Below are positions 12,138 to 23,147 of a DNA stretch of 64,000 nt, piece after piece. The notes below the pieces were generated by a model. It saw only the letters and a list, made by a program, of their open reading frames with translations. It did no database searches and was not told the DNA's origin. Numbering within the stretch: the stretch's first letter is position 1; every line of letters starts with the position of its first letter. The stretch spans positions 28,328,883 to 28,392,882 of the forward strand of contig CM077824.1 of assembly GCA_039720395.1 (NCBI GenBank), written 5' to 3'. Source of the stretch: Liquidambar formosana. Lineage: Eukaryota > Streptophyta > Magnoliopsida > Saxifragales > Altingiaceae. Position numbers and translations under genes: made by a program.

Positions 12138-14540
12138 ATAAGATGCTTCGCCCTTTCTTTATCCCATGCCTCCTTATAGTGCAGGCATATCCTACCTCAA
12201 CCTTGGAAGAAGTGGGCCTTCAAAAATATGCTGCATATTCCTCCCTCTTCTCAAAATCCTGACTAGCATTAAAAGTGGATCTAATTGCCAACCTAGATTC
12301 CAAACTAGAGATATTGGAAGGCAAAACAATTAGTAACTTGACAGTTTATTCCCAATATCTTTGTGGATAGAATAAAACTCTTGCTATTTTCTTGATTTAA
12401 AAAATTATGTGTGGGGTATTGTTGGATTTGCTTAACTAGATAAACCTCACTTTAATAGTGTACTACAGTCTAGAGTTTGGACTTGTTCTTCCATTTTTTT
12501 TTTCAAAAATAAAATATCTACTAATCCGCCCAAAATTAAACCCTTTTGTTTCGAGGTGACTATGCCAAAATGCTTGGAGATTGGATCATCACGAATGTAA
12601 ATTTTCTGGTTGCTCCATTTTGACCTCCTCGCCCCAACATTCTGATATCCACATGTCTACAACAACTTAAATGTTCATTATCACAACTCAGATGTCCCAT
12701 CATTCTTTCATTTTAATAGATTCAAGCTCTGAACATTTTACTTTTGAAATCTATTAATATCTCCCAACATTCTGATATCCACGTGGCTTAACCACGTGTT
12801 GACACATGGCTAAAGGCAATGCTTGATGTGGCCAATCAATATGTACTATAGTATCTCATGAGGATGACAAAATATACCGTCTATGCAAAAGTCTGACACC
12901 AGGGTGATTGATGTGATGAGTCTGCAACCTTACGCTCAAGCCACCTTACGAGCTAGGTTCTGCAGATTCACCTACCACTCAGTGAGGTTACATTCGACCC
13001 TATCCTATATAAGGCCTAACAGGTTTCATTTGGAGGTGATCAGAATATCAGAAGAGAGTAAGGAACCAGATTTATTTCTAGAAGGAAGTTCATTCAATAC
13101 AAAGAATCTCTAGCTAGAATCCATGTCTCAAGAGATTCCCAATCTACTGCCAATCTCTCCTTTTGCTCCACCCTCAGATAGCTCCCCTCCTACCTCAGAC
13201 CTTGATACTAAAGACCCTCGTGTCACCTCATGTGGCTGGCTTCTCTGACATCTACCCCTACACACGTGCGTTTGCAAATTCCATTATACAGTCTATAAAT
13301 ATGTCTTTTGTCCATTAGGAAAATAGTGATGACAGCTCCTCATCATTTTGATTAATACGATTCTTAAATGACTCAATTTTGTAGGTTCTGTTATTTTCAC
13401 AGTCTTTGTATCATGTTAGGTCTGTTTACTATTTCTATCAAACTGAACCACCTGTATATATATATATATATATATAGATATATGAGGGTTGTTCAAGTAC
13501 GGGATGTCCTAGACTATTCCGTTCGATCATAGACATCCTTGGATGATACATGTGTTTACTATTTCTTCGTATGGGAATTGAAAGGTGCAATAGTTCTCAT
13601 TTTTGCAAACAAAACAGGTTAGTGGTACTGTGCTACTGTTTTTTCTCTTCAAATTTGTATGTGAAGGGCAAAGTTTTGTCATATTGTGTGTAATAATTTT
13701 ATTATTAATATTATAATTTAATCATAATTTAACTACCAATTTTTTTTTTTATATCATATTTTGCGTACATAGTGGGTGGCAAAAAAGGATATGCCTTTAT
13801 TCTACTAGAGTTGGATTAGAGATATCAAATTAACTTAGATTGACCATACGTCCATAGATGGTAACATTAGATGGAATTGCATCATTACGTTGTGGTTATA
13901 TATTTGACTTGATTTTAGGACTTTCCTTCTTTTCAAAGATTAGCTGTGCTTCTTTCTTCTTGCATTTTTGTACTTGTGTTTCTATTTCTTCTTAAAAGGG
14001 TTTATGCTATCAAACAAATCCTTGGTAGTGCACTAATTATCTGAGCAAACTTGTTTGCAACTTATTTTGATGGATCTCCGTAGTTTTATTTTTGCTATAT
14101 AAACACATTTGCGATTGACTAATTGTTGCTTGTTTCAGTTTTTGCTATTTTGTTTTATCAGTTTATTTGCAATTTAGTTCTATTACCAATAATTTTTTCC
14201 AGTTTAATGTTTAATGAGTCTCTTTGTACTATTAATACGAATAGATTGGGAAACTTGTTTGTTCATTTTTTGGATTCTCCCAAGCTCTATAGTGGGGTTT
14301 TCTTGTTTCTTTTTTGCATGTATATGTCGCTTGTACATGGGCTTTATCTCAAGTGTGGCATAACCCCATTAAAACGTTATCATTTCCTCTAGCATTTTCC
14401 TTTTGGTGCAAGCCTATTATAAACTTTTAACCTAATTTTGAGGGTTCATCTTTGTATCCATGAAAGCATGTCCTACCTCTAAATTCTAATATTTGATTAA
14501 ATGTAGGTGCTCATTAGTGCTAGCAAGTTAGCTACTCACT

Positions 14541-15045
14541 ATGGATAAAGAATGGCTTCGTCTTCCAAGGTTTTAATCTTTTTAGTGTTTCATGAATAGT
14601 ATTTTAATTATTATATACTCAAGTGATTGATTAATGAAGTGGTGAGTTATAATATGTAGAAATTCAGCTCAATATGTATATGGAGCACGAAAATTTGCCA
14701 ACATGGCTCAAGCATGTGCAGGGAAACCAGAAATGATCGTATGCCCATACTCTGATTGTCAAAATGTATGTCGCCAACATTATGACATAGTGTTTGAGCA
14801 CTTTAGTAAGGGTTGGGATGGATTCCACATACAATACCTGGGTCCTTCATGGGGAATGTCCAAGTGCGTCCACACAACATGAAGATGTTGAGATGCCAGA
14901 TACATACAAGATGTGTAGAGATGCATTTATGCCTGTAGATGATGTTACACAGCCTATGCATGAAAGGAGAGAGCAGGAGTTCACATCTTTGTTGGAAGAT
15001 GGTGAAACTCCTTTGTACCCAGGTTGTACAAACTTTACTATACAC
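14541..15045 (+). pseudogene. TNP2-like CACTA transposase, N-terminal remnant
   Basis: Exon 1 starts at ATG 14541 and encodes MDKEWLRLPR, the usual opening of the transposase-associated domain of plant TNP2 proteins. An intron (14570-14659, GT...AG) splits the Arg codon. Exon 2 continues with NSAQYVYGARKF, the Cys/His-containing IVCPYSDCQN segment and then, in another frame, YNTWVLHGE and later LLEDGETPLYPGC. A single-base change near 14800 shifts the frame, and homology stops by about 15045, well before the catalytic region. Intron structure is therefore kept but the gene is dead. This domain is characteristic of CACTA transposons and confirms the class suggested by the termini. Confidence 0.8.
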
Positions 15046-16249
15046 ATAAGACTCATAACATTGCAAAACTAAAAACCGTCATTCCACCTCACGCATGGCC
15101 ACTATCATTATCTAAAAACCGTCCCTTAATTTCGTCCCTGGTCCACCCTGTTTTTTTTGTAGTGCCAAAAATCCTCTCCCACATATTGATTAAACTACGG
15201 TTACCCACTGCACATATGTGAGAGTGGTTAGAACTACTACTAGGCAACTAGGCATCAAACATATGAGAACTAGGAAAAGTAATATTTGCATTTCATAACT
15301 TTAGCCCACAGGTCATCAGGTCTTGTAAAAAGACTCTAACCCAATTTCATATCAGCCACATTTGGGATCTCTACATTCTAAATCTTATAGAACCCCCCAT
15401 TAAACAAGTGGAGTCCTATTAGAATTTAGCGAAGAATTCCACACAAATTATCTTTTTAAATAGCATTTTAAGTCTCCAACAGGTAGTCAGGGAGATGAAA
15501 GGAGACTATAACAAAAGACGGCCAGACTAAGCAGCCAAGATCAATTGAATGGGAGTTGAAGTGTCCAACATAAGAAACAAAGGAGGCATCGCAGTATTGA
15601 ATGAATTCTGACCATGCGATTGTCTAGAAATTTTATATCTCACACAAATTATCTATCTACTACAATGTCTATTATTTTATTGGAAATATAATTTTGAGCC
15701 ACATTGTTAGGCCATTTTCTGATGTGTTCTACTGTTCATTTTCTGAAATCCATGCAGGCCCTTTTGGTATGTCCCATCAGCAAGCTTTAGCACAAGTTAT
15801 TGCTCAAGATGCTTCAACTTATTGGAAGTTTAGAAAATAGAAGTTCAAAGTTATAGATTTTTGCTCGTCTTAAAAACAAACTTAGATAAGAAACATTATT
15901 TTTTTTGGATGAGCTGTCGCTTTTTGTATATGAGATCGAGAGTTTTTTTTTGGATGGGCTGTAGCTTTTTGTATATGAGAGATTGTTTTTTGGATGGGCT
16001 ATAGCTTTTTTGTCTATGAGAGGCAGCTTTTTGTATTGCTCTCATGAGGTTAATGAATATAATTTGTATTTTGTTTGACTTCTAATTATAAGTAGTAATC
16101 ATGGATTATTGGATTACAAATTGGTGCACACTTTTTTTGCTTTAGAATGTATGTGAGCTAAAAATTATTGAATGCTAAACAGGTGAAATATCAAAAGAAA
16201 AAAGCTAGGAAATCCAAAAAAGAAAAAAAAGAAAAAAAAAAGGGCACAT

Positions 16250-16612
16250 TAACGGTATGCATTTTATGCTATATATACATTATTCACGGCTTGCATTTTA
16301 TGCCGTAGAAACATTATTCACGGCATGCTATGTATGCTATAGACACATTATTCACGGCATGCCATGTACACCATAAAAAACTTATTCATGACGTGCAATA
16401 TATGCCGTAAAAATCTTATTCACGGCATGCAATGTATGCTGTAGAAAGTCATCCACGGCGTGCTATGTATGCCGTCGAAAAAATATTTACGGCGTGCAAG
16501 GTACGCCGTGGATATACATTGGTTTTCCATGACGCAGCCCAACACGGCATTGTTTTGTACGCCGTGAAAAGTCATCCACGGCGTACTTTGCACGCCGTGG
16601 ATAACTATCTTT
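16250..16612. repeat. Right subterminal hairpin array of the CACTA element
   Basis: About ten units at roughly 38-45 bp spacing, each with a core such as CACGGCATGC, about five bases, then TATGCCGTAG or GTACGCCGTG, separated by ATTATT or GTCATC spacers. The two outermost complete units (near 16487-16512 and 16575-16602) are close to perfect palindromes; inner ones are eroded. Confidence 0.85.
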
Positions 16613-18010
16613 ATTGTAGTAATAGTTCAAAGCAAAGAAAATAACCCAAGCGGGGAGAAGAGAACAATTTATAACAAACTCACCATGAACCAACTTACCA
16701 TATGCCAAACATCTCAAAACATTGAGAAATTATCAATTAATCACCCTATGTATGCTATAGTCAATTATCATGCTCAAACCAACCATATTCATGCTCAAAT
16801 CATCATTAAAAAGACTAAATCAAATCTGGACAGAATACTAAACATTCCTAAAACATACTAATAACTATGCAAAGAACAAAAATCAAAAGAAAGACAAAAC
16901 CCTAATATGCTCCTATATGCCATAGACTCACTATTATACATAAAACTATCGAAAACATGCCAAATATGAATTATTATAATGAAAATATCATATAACAATC
17001 CAAAACATAAAAAGAAAATCTAACATGATGCATTAGATAAATATTTTATGTAAGGATATGAAATAAGCATCCTTACGGCGAGCTTTCTTAAGAAAAACTA
17101 TCTTGAGATAATTTTACATAGAAATCACTCCACATGAATGATTTTTCACATATCCTATGTAAAATATATACCTAAGAATGCAAAAAAACTCTTGGCACAC
17201 TTAAACACACTCTAGAAAGCACCCATGCACAACCTCACCCTCTAAGGATGATAATTATCCTCTAAAAGAATAATCATCTATATACCTATGAAGATAAAGT
17301 TTTCACAGAAAGTGCCCTATACAAAAGATGCTTAAAATCATGCATATAATTGAACCATGAAGAGAAAACAACCTAATCACATCAACTAATTTTCTATGTA
17401 AACATACCCCTCTTCTACATAGAGAAACTATCCTACCAGCAAACAATTCACAATCTCTACTCCACTAGCATGCTTTTCACATCATATGAATCATATACAC
17501 TCTAAAATATAGAACCCATATGATTCATAATTCAATAGTAAGTTATAATTATGCAAAGAATGGGATAGAAGAAAAAAGAACCGCAGAAAAAGGAGAATAA
17601 GGATGCAAAGAAGCTTACAATAAAGCAAAGGTCTTCGCTGCATTCTTCCTTCTTGTTGGATTTGATTGCCTTCTAATTCCTCTTTAAAATTGCAGTAGAG
17701 TGCTCTCTCCAAATGGTATGGATGTGTGAAAATTCCTTCTCTCTCTCTCTCTCTTATGAATATGAAGTGTCAAAAGTCCTTAATGCTGATGAATGAGCCT
17801 TTATTACCAACCAATCATATGAACCAATGGTTGTGATTAATTCACCATAAAACTAATCTAAGTCTATTATTAACTCCCCTAAATGTTGGAAAACTTAAAA
17901 TCATTTTCTAATAGGTTTAAAACACTTTTGGAAGAAGGAAAATCAGAGAAAAAGAATCCAAAGTCGTTAAAACTACAAAATAGGACAAACAAACACGGAG
18001 TACTTGGGAG

Positions 18011-18075
18011 ACCGGTTGGGCCAACTGGTTGGACCGGTTGGGTGAACCGATTGGATCGGTTAGGCCAATCGGTCA
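18011..18075. repeat. ACCGGTTGG palindrome cassette in solo LTR D
   Basis: ACCGGTTGG, CCAACTGGTTGG, ACCGGTTGGG, AACCGATTGG, ATCGGTTAGG and CCAATCGGT follow one another in 65 bp. In structure it resembles the cassettes of LTRs A-C but in an unrelated LTR family. Confidence 0.8.
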
Positions 18076-18738
18076 CCCAAGAGCCAGCTCAGGTTCCCTC
18101 AATTTTTAGGATTTCTTGCTTAATTCGAACTCTTATCTTAAAATAGCCATATCTTAGCCAATTTAACTCCGATTTGAGTGATTCAAAAGCCAAAATTTCA
18201 AGGATTCAATATAGAATAATTCTAGAATATTCTTGGACCAAAACTCCCTAACTACGGTCAAGTGGCTGGGTTTTAACAATGCAATTAACTGAAAAATGGT
18301 CAATTAGCTATAGGGTAATATGGTGAATCAATCCAAAACTTATTCAATAATTAAATTGGTACTTCAATTAGACTCATTTCATCATTTTAAGATCATTGGA
18401 ACAATCTGGAGTGAGTTTTAGAGTCAAACTGGAAAGTATACGAAGTGAGAGACGAAATTGCCCTTTAAGTCGCAAAAGTTCTAATTAACTATCCAAATCT
18501 ATCTAGAGTTGAACCAAATTTGACACACATATCCTAAATGCACCTAAAAACTAAATATAAGTGATGGAATGTAAAAATGAGACAAAAACATGCATGCAAT
18601 AATGAACTATTCTCATAAGCTTAAAAGAGCAAAAATATCCTTCAAGTCTTAGAGATTCCGGCCTAAATGCTTCAAGAACTCATAAAATGAGTTACGTTCA
18701 TGAACTCTTAGAGATGAAAATGGGGTGTCTACATGAAC

Positions 18739-19558
18739 AAATTCCAAAAATATAAAACTTATTAAAAACCGACAAATAGATTAAAAGTTACGTTATTTTA
18801 AATTTTATCCCTAACCCCACTTTGATGATTGTGGATGAAGCTATTACAGCAACAATTCACTATGATGTAGGAGGGATTATATGGAAAAAAATTTGGGCAA
18901 GATTTTCTCTTTCATCAATGGGATTTTCGCAATTACACTATTTTACAAAAGCACATAATAGGCATTTCCGTCATAGCATCTTTTAGTGGACTTGAGGCCA
19001 CATATGTTTTCTTCATTGTACTTGTGCCCGTATAAGTGTTTAAAAGAGGATTTATGCCTAAATCTCTTGTTTTTTGTTTTTTTTTTTTTTTTGTTCCTTC
19101 TTTTTTGGTTCTTAAATTTTAAATTGCTCTTACTGTTTTTTTTTTTTTCCTTCTTTTTAGTTCTTATATTTTAAATTCTGTTTGATCAATTATTTTGAAA
19201 ATTGTTCAAAATTAGCATAATATACTATTTTTGGGATAGTAATATCATATTTTATTGCACGAATTAAAGAATGCAGATTTTGATTGGCACGGTTGTAAAT
19301 ATTTTGAAACTAAAATAAGAGTAATTTCATCCATTTGGGTTCAAAAGGGGCCATGAGGTTAACTTTTTTTATTTGTGGAATTGTGGTTCATAATTTAATG
19401 AAATGCTATACTATAGGGCTATGGCCAAAAAACCATTTAATTTATTTTCCATCGCCATGATTTATATAGCAGGAACATGAATTACACAAACTTTAATTAT
19501 GCTATATCTAGTAACTCTGCATAAACATACAAATAGAAAATAAAAGGGTAGAATGCAA

Positions 19559-19604
<46 letters not shown>

Positions 19605-22600
19605 TTCTATTATTAGCCATTTTTCATTTAACCTTCATTTATTCTAAAACTCAACAAAAAACCTCTTATACTGTTCCAAGGGGTACGCCATTAACGGAGG
19701 AATAAAAAACCATTTCTACTCCTGACTTACCAAATAAAATAATATTAACTGAGGTTTTTTTTTTTTTTAATTGAAAATATTTATGAAAAGATGAAAATTG
19801 CCCTCCTGTCGAAAATGATTAAGGGGCCGATTTTGGGGGACTAAACAATGAGCCGAAACTCTAGAGTTACAAACTTACCCCTAACTCTTTATTTCTCTCT
19901 CTTTCTTACTCTACATTTTCTGACTCTTTCCCACCCACTTATTTCTCTTTCTTTCTCTCTCTGTATCTGACACATACTCACCCTTTTATTTCTATCACTC
20001 TCTCTAATATAAATATCTCACACCTACCCCACTCTCTCTCTATTATCTACGGATACCCACCCCTTTCTTCTCTTCCTTTTTATTTCTCTATTTTATCTGA
20101 ATATCTTCTCCTAGAACCATACCCATCTCTCTATAAATCTGTGAAACCCATACCCCATATTCAGCGATGAGATCAAAGCCTTCATTTGAGTTGAACATCA
20201 ACCCCCACTCTTCGCAAGTGTCTCTCCTCCTTTCTCTTCTTCTCTTTTACTCATTCTCGTCTCAACCACATCACCGGTAAGTGTGAAATTGGAGATAAAG
20301 GTTAGATCAAAGAAGTCGTGGCAGTGGTCCAAAGCTCTGGTGTTTGTTGTTGGCAGTGAGGGGAATTTGGTTTCAAGCATTATAGCCACCTAGATTTGCT
20401 TCTAATTCGAACTTACAAACCCAGATCTACAAGTCGACGGTAAAGGTTTGATGTGAGGGTCGATGGAGGTGCTTACTAAGGTGGTCTGAGAAAGGTATGG
20501 TCTTTTGCTTCTTCTGCCCTTGTTTTTTCTTTCCCTGATTGTGGATCTATATGGATTTTTCACAAAATCAACAAAATTCAAAATAATTATCTTGAGGTTT
20601 AAGATAATTATTTTGAAAACTCAGGATAATTAACATGGAACAAAAATCTTGTTTTTCTATCCCAAAATAAATTATTTTTTATCTTGATTTTTACGATTGC
20701 TTATTTATTTATTTAATCTTATTTTTTGCGCCATTGGTTGCATCATGGATAGATTTGTTTGAGGAGCTTGATGGGGTGTGATTTATACAATGGCTTCACC
20801 TAATTCGATCGCTTGGTCCTCAACGGGATCCGACAATGGATTCTCTTGGTTCTTCTTCATTCCCCCCCCCCCTTTCAGTTTTAGGATAATTATCTTGAAC
20901 AATATAGATAATTATCTAGAAATTATCTTGATTTTCAAAATATTATCTTTATTCTCCTAAGATAATTGTCTTGAATCTATAGTTATTTTGTGAAAAAATA
21001 TGGTTGTATCATTTGTGGTGATGATTCTTTAGTTTTTATTTTATTTTTTGGTTAGCTGGCTATCATTCAAGTCATTTGAGTTTTGAAACTCAAATATTGC
21101 AGAATTGCGAGATAAACAGAACCTTCTTTTGTGCGTTTGGGCATTTTAGTAAGTTAGGTTGCTTAAGAGACAGGAAGATTTGAAAATAGCCAATGAAAGA
21201 GAATATCTGTATGTCGACGCACGGAGTCATCTCTTAGGAATCGTCCCATGTATCACTACTCCCCTCCTATATAAGCTTTCTCATCTAGCACTCTCTCTCC
21301 ATTTGAATTTTTTGGAGAAGTTGATCAGAAGATGGACAGAGGGAGAAAAGACGTACCTTTTTACTGAACGAAACCCTTGCATTTCTTAATTTTTAGTAAT
21401 AATTTTTTCTCTCTCTTCCTTGTGCCAACCCCCATGATCCCACCGGGCCACCACCACTGGTCTAGTACTCCCATCCTCTTCGTTTTTTTCTTTTCTGTTT
21501 TTTTTTTTTTTTTTTGGGTTCATTTTTAGTCCATTTCCATTGATATACAAATGTACGAAGATGAACACCATCACTACTATGATCAAAACCCTAATTTTCC
21601 CACAACAATTGCATGGGTGGTAATCAAAATCCATCCCAAAGGTCACACATGGGTGAAGATTAATGGTCGAGTAAGATGGTGTTGGGTCTTGCCATCGGTG
21701 AGGTTTCATATGAGATCAGTGACCATGGCTGATGGACGACAAACTCCTTGGATAAAACCCAGACGTGGACGACGACAAAGATGGATGGTAAGGATGGAGT
21801 TAATGGACGGCGTCAATGGTGGTGTGGGGGGTGGGGCTTTGAGGATGGATGGTAAGGATGGAGTTTATGAGTTTTTTTTCACTTCAATTATTGCATTTTT
21901 TTCGAATTGAAAATCAAATTGATGTAGTTCAACACCTAAGTATTACCATTACCATAGATTGAAAGCATACCTCATTTTATGTTCAATAATTTAAGCCAAC
22001 CACCCATATACTACTTCCAACTTGCCATGGTCGTGGCAGCTAACTGACAAAAAGTTGTGGACATAAATAAACAAAAATTCTATGCCTTACTGCTTGAAAC
22101 CAAAAACGGATTAAGATAGATTGAGAGACATGTCTTTAAAGTTTAAACAATTGGCCAACACTTCATTAGGGTCAATTGAACCGATTTTTCATTGACTTTC
22201 CAGCGAGTTTTTTTCATCTTATATTACTAACCAAACACAATGTCGTGCAACAGAAGGCCATATCCATCATGCATTGTGCAACATTGAAAAAATTATAATC
22301 TATATTAGACCATCTAAAATCCTAACCAATCAAATTTCCCACACACTAATCAAACATATAGCTCAGATGTGTTCTACAAACAATTCACCAAATTAATCAA
22401 CATGGATAAAGTATTAGCCTTTACCAATATTTGTATGTTCCAACAAAATCAAAGGAATCAAATGATATAATACCAGTGAATTTATAACCCATAGGGTCAG
22501 TTTGGGAACTTAAAAGATTGAATCAAATTGGACCTAGTCAACGAAGCGGTCTATTTTGAGCTAACTCAACCATAAACGAGTTTGGTAGCTGGTTACCAAA

Positions 22601-23147
22601 CAAGAAGCCAATTTAATTGCCCTTTTTAGTTGGACGGCTGAGATTTGATTGACATGAATCTGATGGCCCATTTACAATGTCAGGTATGGTACTGCAATTT
22701 TTGTTTGGGGACCACAGAATTTGCCTTCTCTGTCTCTTGAAGTTCAATTTTTTTTTTTTTTTTTTTTTTCCCATGAGCACAGTTTGGTAAAGCCCAATTT
22801 CGGCAAGAGCTAAACTTGAGCAATCATCTAGACTGTATCACATTGTGACAGGGGTGAAGTTAAGAAAGTAAAGAAACTATCTCACGTGAAGCAATTTATT
22901 ACGTTTTAATAAACATTTTTCAACTTAATATCATATAAAAGATAATGTTTGTCAACTTATCACAAATTAATTGTATACTTATTTCAAAATAACTATAAAT
23001 TTGTTATATTTGGTATTAAATTAGAAAATGGTAATCAAAAAGCAAAATATTAAGAAATAAGACACTATAAGACCATGCAGCAAGCCAGCAATTGAAATAT
23101 GGAGTACGAAAATGCAAGAATCGAAAAATTGAACCCCCGCCTGGCTT
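18739..23147. other. Intergenic region with AT- and CT-rich repeats
   Basis: No convincing gene. It holds poly-T tracts near 19078-19150, a TA microsatellite at 19566-19602, a CT-rich leader-like stretch at 19890-20160 and a promoter-like CCTATATAAGC at about 21267. Short open frames at 20167-20279, 21159-21389 and 21551-21910 lack family resemblance, and I treat them as chance. Some of this may be a decayed LTR or Mutator-like element, but I could not find matching termini. Confidence 0.45.
20575..20985. repeat. Cluster of AAGATAATTATCTT-type inverted motifs
   Basis: About ten copies of ATAATTATCTTGA and its complement TCAAGATAATTAT lie in two groups (20580-20635 and 20882-20980). Adjacent copies in opposite orientation form short palindromes. 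No known family is recognised. Confidence 0.6.

Larger units (their letters stand above)
10053..16621 (+). mobile_element. CACTA (En/Spm-like) DNA transposon, degraded
   Basis: The left end is CACTACAAGAAAATTACTT at 10053. The right end, read in reverse, is TACTACAATAAAGATAG ending at 16621, so its first base is mutated. Both ends carry many subterminal inverted motifs of the form CACGGCGTGC...GTACGCCGTG, a hallmark of CACTA elements. Inside are a TNP2-like transposase N-terminus (14541-15045), a CT/proline-codon-rich 5' leader (10430-10870) and a possible C-terminal exon near 15757-15840. A clean 3-bp target duplication is not seen (CAT on the left, ATA on the right). The element is 6.6 kb, and most of the expected transposase catalytic region is absent, so it is not autonomous. 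Confidence 0.85.
9289..18733 (-). mobile_element. Solo LTR D (gypsy-type), split by a CACTA element
   Basis: On the minus strand it begins TGTAGACACCCCATTTTC at 18733 and ends TGGTTCACA at 9289, with a perfect 5-bp target duplication TGAAC at 9284-9288 and 18734-18738. Removing the CACTA insertion (10053-16621) leaves about 2.9 kb. The piece 9289-10052 is the inverted counterpart of about 540-1077, and 16622-17050 of about 1-240, so two members of one family face each other 8 kb apart. TGTAGACACCCC starts are common in plant Ty3/gypsy LTRs. No internal region or polyprotein remains. Confidence 0.85.

Noticed and set aside
21386..21910. Overlapping frames of 107 and 119 residues on opposite strands
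   Set aside because: No family resemblance, low-complexity Met/Gly/Asp runs, and no promoter or splice support specific to either.
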